Under the pieces are notes generated by a model. That model saw nothing but the letters and a program-made list of their open reading frames with translations. It did no database searches and was not told the DNA's origin. From Chitinibacter tainanensis DSM 15459 (GTDB taxonomy: Bacteria; Pseudomonadota; Gammaproteobacteria; Burkholderiales; Chitinibacteraceae): a DNA stretch of 64,000 nucleotides. Numbering within the stretch: the first letter of the stretch is position 1; each line of letters begins with the position of its first letter. The DNA is taken from contig NZ_AUCN01000020.1 in the NCBI RefSeq assembly GCF_000429785.1, positions 39,279 to 103,278 on the forward strand, written 5' to 3'. The position numbers were made by a program, and so were the translations under genes. Positions 48,759-56,766 of the stretch are shown here, piece after piece.

Positions 48759-48926
48759 TTAAGAAATGCCGAAAATCAGGCGTAGCGCGCTGGGCGCAAA
48801 GTGCTGCTCATAGAGCCAGCTGAAAACATCCACCATCAGGTAGGTGTAAAAGCCAATCCATAGACCGACCCAAGCCGTACTCGGCAAACGGCCATATTGG
48901 CGCTCAAGCTTGCTTTGCAGTTTCAT
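48759..48926 (-). CDS. Small membrane protein (holin-like candidate)
   Basis: 55 aa from ATG 48926 (strong GGAGGCAGG). One clear transmembrane helix (AWVGLWIGFYTYLMVDVFSWL) after a basic N-terminus (MKLQSKLERQYGRLP). Located between a murein hydrolase and a second small membrane protein in a lysis-like cluster, which supports a holin or spanin-type role. Overlaps the MazG gene end by 23 nt. Confidence 0.55.
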   Translation of the reverse strand: MKLQSKLERQYGRLPSTAWVGLWIGFYTYLMVDVFSWLYEQHFAPSALRLIFGIS

Positions 48927-49515
48927 GGATACCTGCCTCCAGAGTGGCGCGCTCAGCTTGGAGATTCCGCTCGATGGCGGCTTCACTGGTAAACCGGTCT
49001 GGATAGCGCTGTTTGAGCTTGTTAATTACGGTAGTGCGAATTTGCTCTTCACTCAGGCCGGTGGCATCGTGGAAGATGGCCTTGTACCAATCAATGTCGC
49101 CGATCTCTTCGGCCACATTCACCACATCAAGGGACTGCTTGCGCTCAACAACGCCAAGCACTGCATCGGCCAGCTCTCCGGCCTCCGTTGCAATCCCGAT
49201 CATGGCGTGGAACACACGCGGGTCGATGTTGATCTTCGCTTTGCGCTCAATCTGACCCTCACGATCAATGCCGTGCTCTTCTCCATCGATGACTTTCTCC
49301 GCATACATCAGATGGCCCCAGGCATCGTTCAGCTTGATGGCTAAATCGCCCGATTTCACCGGCTTACCGTAGTAGATGTTCTTCTTGATGGCGTCGAGCA
49401 GCTCAGCGCCGGCAGAGAACAAGGTTAGTGCGGCAATCAGCAGCTCCTCATTGGTGGCGGGCAAGCCCTCCAGTCGAGATTCGGTACGTACCGCATCGGT
49501 AATGAAGCTATTCAT
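48904..49515 (-). CDS. MazG-like nucleotide pyrophosphohydrolase
   Basis: 203 aa. The MazG core is recognisable: IGIATEAGELADAV with the first Glu pair and VVNVAEEIGDIDWY with EExxD ligands. The N-terminal part (TNEELLIAALTLFSAGAELLDA) is an additional helical domain. MazG-type enzymes hydrolyse dNTPs or (p)ppGpp; phage versions can lower alarmone levels or clean the nucleotide pool. AGGAG ribosome-binding site. Confidence 0.75.
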   Translation of the reverse strand: MNSFITDAVRTESRLEGLPATNEELLIAALTLFSAGAELLDAIKKNIYYGKPVKSGDLAIKLNDAWGHLMYAEKVIDGEEHGIDREGQIERKAKINIDPRVFHAMIGIATEAGELADAVLGVVERKQSLDVVNVAEEIGDIDWYKAIFHDATGLSEEQIRTTVINKLKQRYPDRFTSEAAIERNLQAERATLEAGIHETAKQA

Positions 49516-49610
49516 GTGAGGCTCCTAAGTTGGTTGAGTAAGAAGTCCCAATCAAGGGAGAAGAAGAGGGCGAGCCCCAGCCCGCCCATAACTTTGAAGA
49601 GGGCGCACAT

Positions 49611-49913
49611 TTAGAAACGCGCCTTGATCAGCTTGATCTCGGTAGCAATGCGCTCAAAAGGATGAATGTCATCGGTGGCGCGATCGATCGCCTGCCAGAT
49701 CTCCACGATGACAACGGCGCCAATCAGCAGGACTGCGCTGGCCCATTCTGTTTTCAGCCAATCATTGAGGAAGGTGAGGTGTAGACCGGTACCGAGTGCC
49801 GAGACCAGTACATAGAGGGCGATGGTCGTGGCCAGCGCCGGCAAAATGCTGAACAGAATCAGTACCACTGAGATCAGCAGTAAACGGCCAATTTCGACTA
49901 AATGTGATTTCAT
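49611..49913 (-). CDS. Two-span membrane protein (holin/antiholin candidate)
   Basis: 100 aa. Two transmembrane helices (LLLISVVLILFSILPALATTI and ASAVLLIGAVVIVEIW) separated by a short polar loop, charged C-terminus (ERIATEIKLIKARF). Upstream is the GH24 lysozyme gene, the usual partner of holins. No family recognised. GGAGAG ribosome-binding site. Confidence 0.55.
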   Translation of the reverse strand: MKSHLVEIGRLLLISVVLILFSILPALATTIALYVLVSALGTGLHLTFLNDWLKTEWASAVLLIGAVVIVEIWQAIDRATDDIHPFERIATEIKLIKARF

Positions 49914-49928
49914 GGTTCTCTCCTTTGC

Positions 49929-49946
49929 TAATTCACCACTTACTTA
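49929..49946 (-). promoter_or_regulatory. Degenerate palindromic box upstream of the membrane protein
   Basis: TAATTCA-CCAC-TTACTTA, 4-nt spacing kept, 16 nt before the ATG at 49913 and touching the lysozyme stop. Confidence 0.4.
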
Positions 49947-49947
49947 C

Positions 49948-50436
49948 TTAAACGGGCAATAAAAATAGCTGACGCTCGGCGGTACGACGGCGCACCAGTC
50001 CAGGCTGACGCTTACCCATTGCAAAAACCCACTTGTTAAACTCCTCCGCGGCCTTGTAGTAGTTACCGGAATTGAGGTGACGGAGCAGGGTGCTATCGCC
50101 CAATCCTTCCGCGATGTTGTCCTGATCAATATCCGGACCCACATTGAAGGTGAAGGATACGATGGCGTCGAACTGGTTCTGATTCAGAGGAACGCGAACC
50201 AGCTTGAGTACCGCCTTCTCAATTCTCAACAAGTCCTTGTCGAAGATTTCTTCGGCTTGAGCGGCGGTTATCCCTTTCATCATCCACTCGTCGCCAGCTT
50301 CAATCTTGTGGCCCCAGCCTATCGTCCAGTATCCGGCCGGACACTTATAAGGCTTTAAGGCCACCTGATCGGATTGCTCAAATTTCTTAATGATCGCTCG
50401 GCCGCGCTGACCGGTTCTCATCGCAGTGCTTGCCAT
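49948..50436 (-). CDS. GH24 lysozyme endolysin
   Basis: 162 aa from ATG 50436 (AGGAGG). Catalytic Glu20 in KKFEQ, then YKCPAGYWTIGWGH with the CPAG/TIG signature of phage lysozymes; the usual Asp position holds Cys32, a known variant. The C-terminus (AKAAEEFNKWVFAMGKRQPGLVRRRTAERQLF) matches the rest of GH24. It degrades peptidoglycan at lysis. Palindromic box upstream. Confidence 0.85.
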   Translation of the reverse strand: MASTAMRTGQRGRAIIKKFEQSDQVALKPYKCPAGYWTIGWGHKIEAGDEWMMKGITAAQAEEIFDKDLLRIEKAVLKLVRVPLNQNQFDAIVSFTFNVGPDIDQDNIAEGLGDSTLLRHLNSGNYYKAAEEFNKWVFAMGKRQPGLVRRRTAERQLFLLPV

Positions 50437-50455
50437 TAAATCCTCCTGCTTATCT

Positions 50456-50473
50456 ATAGTCACTGATGACTTA
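50456..50473 (-). promoter_or_regulatory. Palindromic promoter box upstream of the lysozyme gene
   Basis: ATAGTCA-CTGA-TGACTTA followed on the minus strand by TATAGA, 20 nt before the ATG at 50436. Confidence 0.6.
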
Positions 50474-50496
50474 CTTTAACAGGGGAATAATATCAG

Positions 50497-50931
50497 CTAT
50501 GCGGCTTTTTTGGGACGTTCCGCCTTCTGCTTTGCTCGCTCGATCATGATGTTAGTCGTCACCTGCTCGATCTGGAGCGGACTCGCCTTTGTGAAGGCCT
50601 CTTCCGCAAGAACCAGTCCGCGATGGACGTTGAACACGGTGGTTTCGGTGATGGTCACGACGCGCTCCATAGCAACAGTCATATCCATGAGCCGGACTGC
50701 TTCATCGTAAGCTTTCTTTAATGCCGGAGGCACTTTTCCTTCCCGAAGCTCAGCCAGGCGCATTCCAATGCAAAGGGTGGCGTAGAGCTGACCAAGCATC
50801 GTTGCGTTCCCTGTACCGGTACTCAGGCATTCGAGAGCAATGCGTCCCTTGATGACGCGATTGACGACCTCTGCTCGGGAGAGCGTTCTTAGGTTCTCCA
50901 TTCGTTTGATGAGTGATAGGGCGTGTTTCAT
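50497..50931 (-). CDS. Hypothetical helical protein
   Basis: 144 aa, all-helical look (MLGQLYATLCIGMRLAELREG, LQIEQVTTNIMIERAKQKAERP), basic ends. No family recognised. ATGA overlap with the gene upstream. Possible phage regulator or nucleoid protein, not provable here. Confidence 0.6.
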   Translation of the reverse strand: MKHALSLIKRMENLRTLSRAEVVNRVIKGRIALECLSTGTGNATMLGQLYATLCIGMRLAELREGKVPPALKKAYDEAVRLMDMTVAMERVVTITETTVFNVHRGLVLAEEAFTKASPLQIEQVTTNIMIERAKQKAERPKKAA

Positions 50932-51311
50932 GATTTCACCAATTTAACCTTGAGCCTGGCGCGGCGGAACTCGGAGACCGGCAGCATCCGTTGCAACTGA
51001 TAGCCGGCGTGTTTTGCTCGACGATAAATCGAGGGGTCAAGCGCCTTTGCGAGCTGAGTGAGGTGCAGTTCATTCTCGGTCTTGTCCCAGACGCCAAGTA
51101 GCGTCGCGCCTTTCCGTTCTGCCTTGTAGATGAGGTCCTGATCGAAGCCCCACATGGCGTCGCCGGACCGCAGTGCTTCACTGATCGAGCTCAGACCATT
51201 GGTGTAAATGTGCGCGGTTTTCTTGTAGGAAATGAAAGCCAGGTTCTCTCCTATGAGATAGAAGGCTCCTAATTGCTTCCTTCCCTTGCGCACGACTTCA
51301 ATTTTCTCCAC
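50928..51311 (-). CDS. Hypothetical protein, GTG start
   Basis: 127 aa from GTG 51311 with AGGAGG 6 nt upstream; the longer in-frame reading lacks such a site. Beta strands (VVRKGRKQLGAFYLIGENLAFISY) and a C-terminal basic helix (HAGYQLQRMLPVSEFRRARLKVKL). No family recognised. First gene after the palindromic box at 51339. Confidence 0.6.
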   Translation of the reverse strand: MEKIEVVRKGRKQLGAFYLIGENLAFISYKKTAHIYTNGLSSISEALRSGDAMWGFDQDLIYKAERKGATLLGVWDKTENELHLTQLAKALDPSIYRRAKHAGYQLQRMLPVSEFRRARLKVKLVKS

Positions 51312-51338
51312 ACATACCTCCTGCAAGGGCGCAAATAA

Positions 51339-51356
51339 TATGTCAGCGCTGACTAT
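51339..51356 (-). promoter_or_regulatory. Palindromic promoter box upstream of the 127-aa gene
   Basis: TATGTCA-GCGC-TGACTAT abutting TATTAT on the minus strand, with TTGTTT 17 nt upstream of that hexamer: the most sigma-70-like copy after the one at 4986. 28 nt before the GTG start. Confidence 0.65.
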
Positions 51357-51641
51357 TAAACAAGCCTCTGTTTGTATTTGCTGACAGAACATATTTTATT
51401 GAAGGAAATAAGGTGTGAAACGGTAGAAACTTGATTACAAAAACAAAACGGACATGGCTGGAAAATTTGCGTCGTTTTGTAGACACCACTCGGTAAAAAT
51501 CACTTGCTCTTGCGAAAGTCCCGTAAATGGCTCAAGATGATACATATACGCTACATAAGCGCCCCCCACTGTTACTTTTACGCCTCTATGCTCGCTCGAC
51601 ACAGGACTACCCATCCGTTCATGCTTATGAGGTGACTAATT
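51357..51641. other. Intergenic region before the plus-strand GNAT module
   Basis: AT-rich DNA without a supported gene; a plus-strand frame at 51527 overlaps the next gene and lacks a ribosome-binding site. It must contain the promoter of the GNAT pair, but no -35/-10 pair stands out. Confidence 0.4.
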
Positions 51642-51872
51642 ATGGCCATCACAACCCTGAAAAAAATACCTCGGCAGTTTATGTACGCCGGTGTGAATCG
51701 TTCTTGCGCTTCTGATAGAATGTTCCTCGTCTCCCGAGAGGACTTTGATCGTTTGATCGGGCCAAATCACGAGCGTCTCTCCCAAGATAGAGTTAGGGAG
51801 ATCGCTACATTCATGGTTCGTAAGATCAATAGTCGCGGCAAAATAAATGGAAGAATCAAAAAAGTCGGTTAG
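51642..51872 (+). CDS. Small basic protein of the GNAT pair (possible antitoxin)
   Basis: 76 aa; GAGGTGA lies 7 nt before the ATG. Basic N-terminus (KKIPRQFMYAG), then FLVSREDFDRLIGPNHERLSQDRVREIATFMVRKI. It lacks a recognisable ribbon-helix-helix, which a DUF1778 antitoxin would need, so the TA reading is open. Its last 26 nt overlap the GNAT gene start, indicating coupled translation. Confidence 0.5.
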   Translation: MAITTLKKIPRQFMYAGVNRSCASDRMFLVSREDFDRLIGPNHERLSQDRVREIATFMVRKINSRGKINGRIKKVG

Positions 51873-52521
51873 TGAAGAACCAAACTTTGATGCCGACGAG
51901 ATCGGCCCATTGAAGCCTGAACATGATTGTTCGGGCTTCGTTGTTTCTGCGCCCGCAGACGCGAGCGGCGACGAGCAGATTCGCTTTGCCGATCTGCAAA
52001 ACTACCTAACCTCCGGTCAGGCACTCGCAGAGCACACTGCAGGCTATACCAAAGTCACCGTCGTCTACAACGGTAAAACGCAAGAAGTTCACGGCTACTA
52101 TACCTGCAACGTCACTACGCTCAACGTGATGGATAGCCGTAGCACCGTATGCCCCGGCGCAACCGATCACTTCGACGTTCAAGTGCCGACTTACGGAGTG
52201 CCGGCGCTCATGCTTAGCAGGCTTGCCGTTCGCTCGGATGTGCAAGGTTTCGGCTATGGTAGTGAGATGATGCAAGACCTCTTCCAGCATTTTGAAGAGG
52301 TCGCACAAGTGACGCCATTGACCGGCATTGCTCTGGACTATCTCGACGCCAAAGCCATGAGTTTTTATGGCAAATTCGGCTTCTCGGCATTCAACAACAA
52401 GAACACCAAGCACCGCATGTTCCTTTCGAGAGCAGACGTGATCGCGCTGAATGCCACCGTTGTCGATGAAATCGCCGATGCCGAAGAGGCGCTCGACGAA
52501 GCGACGGACAAGACTAGCTGA
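51847..52521 (+). CDS. GNAT acetyltransferase, toxin-like layout
   Basis: 224 aa. Acidic N-terminus, then the GNAT core: LMLSRLAVRSDVQGFGYGSEMM with the QGFGYG acetyl-CoA loop, and LDYLDAKAMSFYGKFGFSAFN with the catalytic-region Phe/Gly typical of tRNA-acetylating TacT/AtaT toxins. The plus-strand, self-contained placement with a small partner gene supports a toxin-antitoxin reading. Substrate not deducible. Confidence 0.65.
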   Translation: MEESKKSVSEEPNFDADEIGPLKPEHDCSGFVVSAPADASGDEQIRFADLQNYLTSGQALAEHTAGYTKVTVVYNGKTQEVHGYYTCNVTTLNVMDSRSTVCPGATDHFDVQVPTYGVPALMLSRLAVRSDVQGFGYGSEMMQDLFQHFEEVAQVTPLTGIALDYLDAKAMSFYGKFGFSAFNNKNTKHRMFLSRADVIALNATVVDEIADAEEALDEATDKTS

Positions 52522-53026
52522 CCCGCTTCATGTAGATGGCCGTGGCGTATTTGTTCTGCATCGCCAGGTTGCCGTAGCAGTTCCGCAGGACGCGCCAGAT
52601 CGCCTTGCCTGGCTCGTCTACTTCCTTGCCGAGCAGGGTGTGATTGTCAGCGCCAAAGTTGTCACACACATCCTGCAGCTCGCCGGCATAGACCGCATCC
52701 ACCTCGCCATACCCGAAGATCTGACCGGTCTTTGTGCTGACCAGACCAACCCGAGTACCGATCTTCACACGTTCCGCCCAGGCTTTCCCCACTCGAATCG
52801 TATTAAAGCGCGCCGTCATACCGGCATCTGACTGGAAGGCAATGACAGGCAGGAAGTCGCTACATTCCGTGATGCGCTGTGCGCTGGAGTACGGAGCAAG
52901 CACGGCACGCTCGCACGCCAGCTGATTGCCGCAGTGCGCGCAAAGTGACTTGTCCGCTTGCTTGGAAGTCGTGATGTAGCCGGCAGGAGTGAGCCGGACG
53001 TACCGATAGTTGGTGTCCAAAGTCAT
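52514..53026 (-). CDS. ASCH-like protein with zinc cysteines
   Basis: 170 aa from ATG 53026; AGGAA about 10 nt upstream. N-terminal CAHCGNQLACERAV zinc-knuckle-like cysteines. Centre and C-terminus follow the ASCH pattern: FNTIRVGKAWAERVKIGTRVGLVSTKTG, then GYGEVDAVYAGEL. ASCH domains bind RNA or modified bases and are frequent in phages. It overlaps the plus-strand GNAT end by 8 nt. Confidence 0.55.
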   Translation of the reverse strand: MTLDTNYRYVRLTPAGYITTSKQADKSLCAHCGNQLACERAVLAPYSSAQRITECSDFLPVIAFQSDAGMTARFNTIRVGKAWAERVKIGTRVGLVSTKTGQIFGYGEVDAVYAGELQDVCDNFGADNHTLLGKEVDEPGKAIWRVLRNCYGNLAMQNKYATAIYMKRVS

Positions 53027-53087
53027 GAGGTTCGGGTTCCTGTTCTTGTTTTGCTGGAATCCTAGCGCCCCTTGCTTTGGATAGCAA

Positions 53088-53109
53088 GAAAGATAGATAG
53101 ATAGAAAGA
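53088..53109. repeat. GATA tetranucleotide tract
   Basis: AAGAAAGATAGATAGATAGA then AAG between the recA terminator and the ASCH-like gene; the reverse orientation of the tract at 37847. Confidence 0.55.
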
Positions 53110-53120
53110 CAGAGCAACAG

Positions 53121-53144
53121 AAAACCCCGCGCAGGGCGGGGTTC
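53121..53144 (-). terminator. Terminator of the recA-like gene
   Basis: On the minus strand AACCCCGCC pairs with GGCGGGGTT-like arms (GCGCGGGGTT) and is followed by TTCTG; it begins 11 nt after the stop. Confidence 0.75.
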
Positions 53145-53154
53145 TTGGTTAGGC

Positions 53155-54150
53155 TTAGAGCATGGCGAAGAGCAGTTCTTCCTGCTTTTCTTCCTCGATG
53201 GTCTTGATCGCCTGGTTGAAGGTCAGCATCTTGCCTTGCCAGTTGATGCGCTTCTTGTCGGCACTGATTTCCAGCTTGCCCAGCGACTTGAGGTGTTCCA
53301 GCGTGGAGCCGATGGTGTCGAAGTAGGCGAGGCCATTGTCTGCGAACTTCAAATCCCAATCGACGGTCTGGAACGGACGAGTCACCCTGTTTTTCACGGT
53401 CTTGGCACTGATCGTCTGCCCAAGGAAAGTCTTGGTCGCTTTATCTACCAGCTTCGTGCGAGAGATCGAGAGCCGTACTGTCGCGTAGAACTCCATCGCT
53501 TGACCGCCTGGCGTGGTAGAAGCATCGCCGTAGAGAACACCTGGCTTCAATCTAATTTGATTAAGGTACAGGACGGTCAGCTTGAGCTTAGCCACCGTCT
53601 TTTCGATGGATTGCATGGTCTGTGAGATTGCTCGCGCCTGCGCCGTGTAGTCGTTCATCGTGTACTCGGTCAGCTTCTTGTCCATCTTCGACTGCGGCAT
53701 CATAGCTGCAATTGAATCGAACACCAGTACGATCGGTGGCTCGAAGCCCACAATTGAGCGCATCTTGTCCGCAATCTCGAACGCCTCATCGTGCGAGGAC
53801 TCCCACGTTTCCGGCTGCAGATAGGTCAGCAGCGGCGAATCTGTGTTTACCCCGAGCGAACGGGCGTGATTGAGGTTGAAGCTGCGCTCATGGTCCATGA
53901 ACATTGCCAAGCCGTCATTCTGCTGCGCGGCCTTCATGACTGCGGTTGCAATTGTGGTCTTGCCGCATGAGCTCGGGCCAAAGATTTCGACGATCTGGCC
54001 TTCTGGAACGCCGCCATTGTGATAGTCGCCGGACATGATGAAGTTCAGCGGCTTGAAGCCGGTGTCCAGATAGCGCCGGATTTCCAGCTGATCTTGGTTT
54101 TTTGAGACGCCCTTGAGAGCGCCTTCCAGTGCTTTGAGATCGAGAGGCAT
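53155..54150 (-). CDS. RecA/UvsX recombinase
   Basis: 331 aa. Walker A GPSSCGKTT (58-66), Walker B VLVFDSIAAM with the catalytic Asp/Ser (145-146), and the L1/L2 region (YLNQIRLKPGVLYGDASTTPGGQAMEFYATVRL). Slightly shorter than UvsX, with a helical C-terminal domain. It forms filaments on SSB-coated DNA and drives strand invasion for recombination-dependent replication. GGAG ribosome-binding site. Confidence 0.92.
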   Translation of the reverse strand: MPLDLKALEGALKGVSKNQDQLEIRRYLDTGFKPLNFIMSGDYHNGGVPEGQIVEIFGPSSCGKTTIATAVMKAAQQNDGLAMFMDHERSFNLNHARSLGVNTDSPLLTYLQPETWESSHDEAFEIADKMRSIVGFEPPIVLVFDSIAAMMPQSKMDKKLTEYTMNDYTAQARAISQTMQSIEKTVAKLKLTVLYLNQIRLKPGVLYGDASTTPGGQAMEFYATVRLSISRTKLVDKATKTFLGQTISAKTVKNRVTRPFQTVDWDLKFADNGLAYFDTIGSTLEHLKSLGKLEISADKKRINWQGKMLTFNQAIKTIEEEKQEELLFAML

Positions 54151-54160
54151 GGTGAACTCC

Positions 54161-55075
54161 TTAGACCGCGCTCAGGCGGGCAAATGGCTGGGTGTACTCA
54201 GCCAGCTTGGAAAGAATGGACATGAAGAGGTGGTCTTGGCAGAAGCGCGCAAACTGGTCGTAGTCGTATGCGCCCTGCGTTGTAACGCGCTCGGCAAGCA
54301 GCTCGCGCGGGTACTTGCGCAAATCCATCAGCTTGAGGTTGCGGAAGTAGTCGGCGCGGTTATCCATGAGTGCCTGCAGACGCTTGCCAGGCTTCTTGAT
54401 CTCGCCGGCATCCAGTGCAGACAGCAGCGCATCGACCGAGCCGTATTCAGCAAGCAGCTTCGAGGCGGTACCGGCACCAATGCCTTCGATGCCCTCGATG
54501 TTGTCGGAGGTATCGCCGACCAGTGCCTTACCCTGCAGGAACGCGGCGGGTGACTCGTAACCGGTGAAGTCGAGGAAGTTGGTCAGGTTGCAGTGACGGT
54601 CACGGATTGGGTCGAACCATTCGACCTGTTCGCCAACCAGCTGCAGCCAGTCCTTGTCGGCACTGACCAACTGAACGTGCATACCGCGCGCAACAGCGCT
54701 CTCGGTGAGCAGTCCGGCCAGGTCGTCGGCCTCGCCATGCAGCGGCTTGATCTGGTAGACGCCCAAGTGCTGAACAACCTCTTGGATGCGCGGCAGCTGG
54801 AGCTTGAAGTCAGCCTCGTCCTTCTCCTTCTCGGGGGTCGAGTCCTTGTCGCGGTTCGCCTTGTAAAGCGGGTATTCGTCGTAGCGCCATTGCGCACGGC
54901 CGTCCCACAGAATCATTGGCTTCGAGTGCGGAAAGCGACTTACCGCCGTCGAGAGCATCTGCAGGAAGTGATAAATTGCCTGCGTCGGAAAGCCCCCGAC
55001 ACTTAATGGCGTACCGGCGTGATGTGATGCGCGGGCAAGGTTATTGCCATCAATAAACATCATGCTTTTCATCAT
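54161..55075 (-). CDS. 5'-3' exonuclease/flap endonuclease (T4 RNase H-like)
   Basis: 304 aa. Catalytic acids in order: MFIDGNNLARAS with Asp9, ILWDGRAQWR, GEADDLAG, SADKDWLQLV, and the helix-hairpin GDTSDNIEGIEGIGAGTASKLL for DNA backbone contact. It removes RNA primers and 5' flaps on the lagging strand. AGAGG ribosome-binding site. Confidence 0.9.
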   Translation of the reverse strand: MMKSMMFIDGNNLARASHHAGTPLSVGGFPTQAIYHFLQMLSTAVSRFPHSKPMILWDGRAQWRYDEYPLYKANRDKDSTPEKEKDEADFKLQLPRIQEVVQHLGVYQIKPLHGEADDLAGLLTESAVARGMHVQLVSADKDWLQLVGEQVEWFDPIRDRHCNLTNFLDFTGYESPAAFLQGKALVGDTSDNIEGIEGIGAGTASKLLAEYGSVDALLSALDAGEIKKPGKRLQALMDNRADYFRNLKLMDLRKYPRELLAERVTTQGAYDYDQFARFCQDHLFMSILSKLAEYTQPFARLSAV

Positions 55076-55094
55076 GGGAAAATCCTCTTGAGAG

Positions 55095-55119
55095 AAAAGT
55101 GCCGGCGCTTGGCCGGCAC
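55095..55119 (-). terminator. Terminator after the SSB gene
   Basis: On the minus strand GTGCCGGC pairs with GCCGGCAC around CAAGC and is followed by TTTTCTC, directly after the palindromic box and before the exonuclease gene. Confidence 0.8.
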
Positions 55120-55137
55120 TATGTCACCTATGACTTA
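55120..55137 (-). promoter_or_regulatory. Palindromic box between SSB and exonuclease genes
   Basis: TATGTCA-CCTA-TGACTTA, 5 nt before the SSB stop. A transcript starting here would cross the hairpin at 55119-55095 before the exonuclease gene, so promoter, operator and terminator are tightly combined. Confidence 0.5.
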
Positions 55138-55142
55138 CTTAC

Positions 55143-56096
55143 TTAACCCAAAGCAGCAAGCAGGGCATCCACATCCTCATCAGAAGGAATGGCAGTTGCA
55201 GCTGGAGCTGCGGTAGCCGTTACAGCTGGAGTCGGAGTTGCCGCTGGTGCGGTCTCTACCGCAGCGGGTGCGGGTGGAGTCGCTTCAATCTCTTTCGTAC
55301 CGCCGTCTTGAAACGCCGCCTCAAGCGCTGCCAGCTCTGCGTCTTGCTCAGCATCGAGCGCATCGTTGTGCGCCAGCAGACCCGCGTTGCTAGTGCCACC
55401 CAAGCGAGCAATGCCGCCTGTTGCGCCGCCAGTGATCTGCGACAGCAGCATCATCGATTTGCTGCGGCCTTGATCGTTGGCGCCTTCCAGCTTCACCCAT
55501 TCGTCGATATTGACGACCTTCTGCATCAACTCAGCCGGCAGGGGTTTGGCAGGTACCGGAATCACCACAGCGCGATACTCGGTATTCTTGCCGGTACCCG
55601 ACTTCTCGATCTCAATCTCGAAGCCTTTATCCAGAGAGGCCAGGTCGAGCCCGTTCTCAATGTAGGTAATCATGGTCGGCAGAATGTCGTTCTCGAAGAG
55701 ACCCTTCGGCAGCTCAAACAGCTTCGGACGACGCTCACTTTCCGGTGCGTCCACCTGAATCATGTTCATCAGGACGCGACCACTGGAACGAGCTTCCTCC
55801 AGCAGCTTTTTGGTATCTTCATTGCCCGCAGCTGCAAATAGGCCAGCTGCGATTGCCTCGCAGACCTCGCAGTGCTCGCCGTAAGTCTTGGCACGGCACA
55901 GATAAGCACCGGTTTGGCCAGCGTGCTTAACGTAGTGCATACCAAAATCGTGGAAGTTCACGTCAGTCGAATCAGGACGCCAAGTAGGCAAGATGCGATA
56001 CTTGTGTTTGCCATCGGCCAGCTTTGCGGTTTTGTCGCGCTTGCTCGCGTCGGCTTGTTGTTTGCGTTGTTGCAGTTTTTCCAGAAGTGATGCCAT
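55143..56096 (-). CDS. gp32-like single-stranded DNA-binding protein
   Basis: 317 aa. N-terminal basic region, core with the zinc motif YLCRAKTYGEHCEVC (Cys67, His75, Cys76, Cys79), an Ala/Pro/Val-rich linker (EATPPAPAAVETAPAATP) and the acidic tip DEDVDALLAALG. This architecture matches T4 gp32, whose acidic tip binds the polymerase and UvsY. It coats ssDNA during replication and recombination. Confidence 0.85.
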   Translation of the reverse strand: MASLLEKLQQRKQQADASKRDKTAKLADGKHKYRILPTWRPDSTDVNFHDFGMHYVKHAGQTGAYLCRAKTYGEHCEVCEAIAAGLFAAAGNEDTKKLLEEARSSGRVLMNMIQVDAPESERRPKLFELPKGLFENDILPTMITYIENGLDLASLDKGFEIEIEKSGTGKNTEYRAVVIPVPAKPLPAELMQKVVNIDEWVKLEGANDQGRSKSMMLLSQITGGATGGIARLGGTSNAGLLAHNDALDAEQDAELAALEAAFQDGGTKEIEATPPAPAAVETAPAATPTPAVTATAAPAATAIPSDEDVDALLAALG

Positions 56097-56168
56097 TTTC
56101 AGATTCTCCGATTTAAAAAGTGCGCTATGCGCAAAGGTTTAAAAGTGTGATTGCTCACGTTTAAATTA

Positions 56169-56186
56169 TAAGTCACCTGTTACTTA
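56169..56186 (-). promoter_or_regulatory. Palindromic promoter box upstream of the SSB gene
   Basis: TAAGTCA-CCTG-TTACTTA running into a perfect TATAAT on the minus strand, 72 nt before the ATG at 56096. The best -10 in the family. It overlaps the stop codon of the upstream gene. Confidence 0.65.
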
Positions 56187-56758
56187 TTTTGTGCGGGCAA
56201 AAACGTATCCCCGTCGATTTCCCGCTGCGCATCTTCCCGCACCTGGGCAGCAGCCATCGCTGCGGAATACGCGCTTGCAGACCCACCCGCGCCACCGGTA
56301 AACGCTAGGTTTCTCTGCATTTCCGTGATCTTCTGGCGAGCCAGAACATCCAGAAGGCTTCGTCGTCCTTGGAAGGTAAAGGCAGACGACTTGATCATTT
56401 CCGCGGCCGTTTCCGCGTCATTGAAGAGCTTGCGCGCCAAGATGACCTTCGCATCGAGGCTCACTTCTGATTCGATGCGCTTGTCGGTCGGCTTCTCGCC
56501 CCGAGCGATGATGCCGGCGCGGATTTCGCGGTAAGCGCGCGCTTCGACCAGTTCGAGGTTGTGCTTTGCGGCTCGGGCGATCTGGTCGCCATCCCTCGCT
56601 AATGAGAAGAAGTAAATGGTGTCGGCGGTGTGTGATGTGATCACATCGTTCAGCCGCACCTCGTCAATGACGGCTCGCGCCTCCATTTCCTTGACCTTGC
56701 CGATCAGCTCGGTGAGCTTTTCGCGCAGGACGGTTTCGAGTGATTTGGGTTCAGACAT
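56180..56758 (-). CDS. Possible UvsY-like recombination mediator
   Basis: 192 aa. All-helical with a leading coiled coil (EKLTELIGKVKEMEARAVIDEVRL) and a conserved-looking patch ELVEARAYREIRAG...KRIESEVSLDAKVILARKLF, then AEMIKSSAFTFQGRRSLLDVL, which recalls T4 UvsY in order and length. It lies between the gp32-like and split Pol III genes, the right company for a RecA-loading mediator. Evidence is positional and architectural only. Confidence 0.45.
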   Translation of the reverse strand: MSEPKSLETVLREKLTELIGKVKEMEARAVIDEVRLNDVITSHTADTIYFFSLARDGDQIARAAKHNLELVEARAYREIRAGIIARGEKPTDKRIESEVSLDAKVILARKLFNDAETAAEMIKSSAFTFQGRRSLLDVLARQKITEMQRNLAFTGGAGGSASAYSAAMAAAQVREDAQREIDGDTFLPAQNK

Positions 56759-56766
56759 GGCTCTTC

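Noticed and set aside
51527..51715. 62-aa plus-strand frame before the GNAT pair
   Set aside because: It overlaps the 76-aa gene in another frame, lacks a ribosome-binding site and has no homology pattern.
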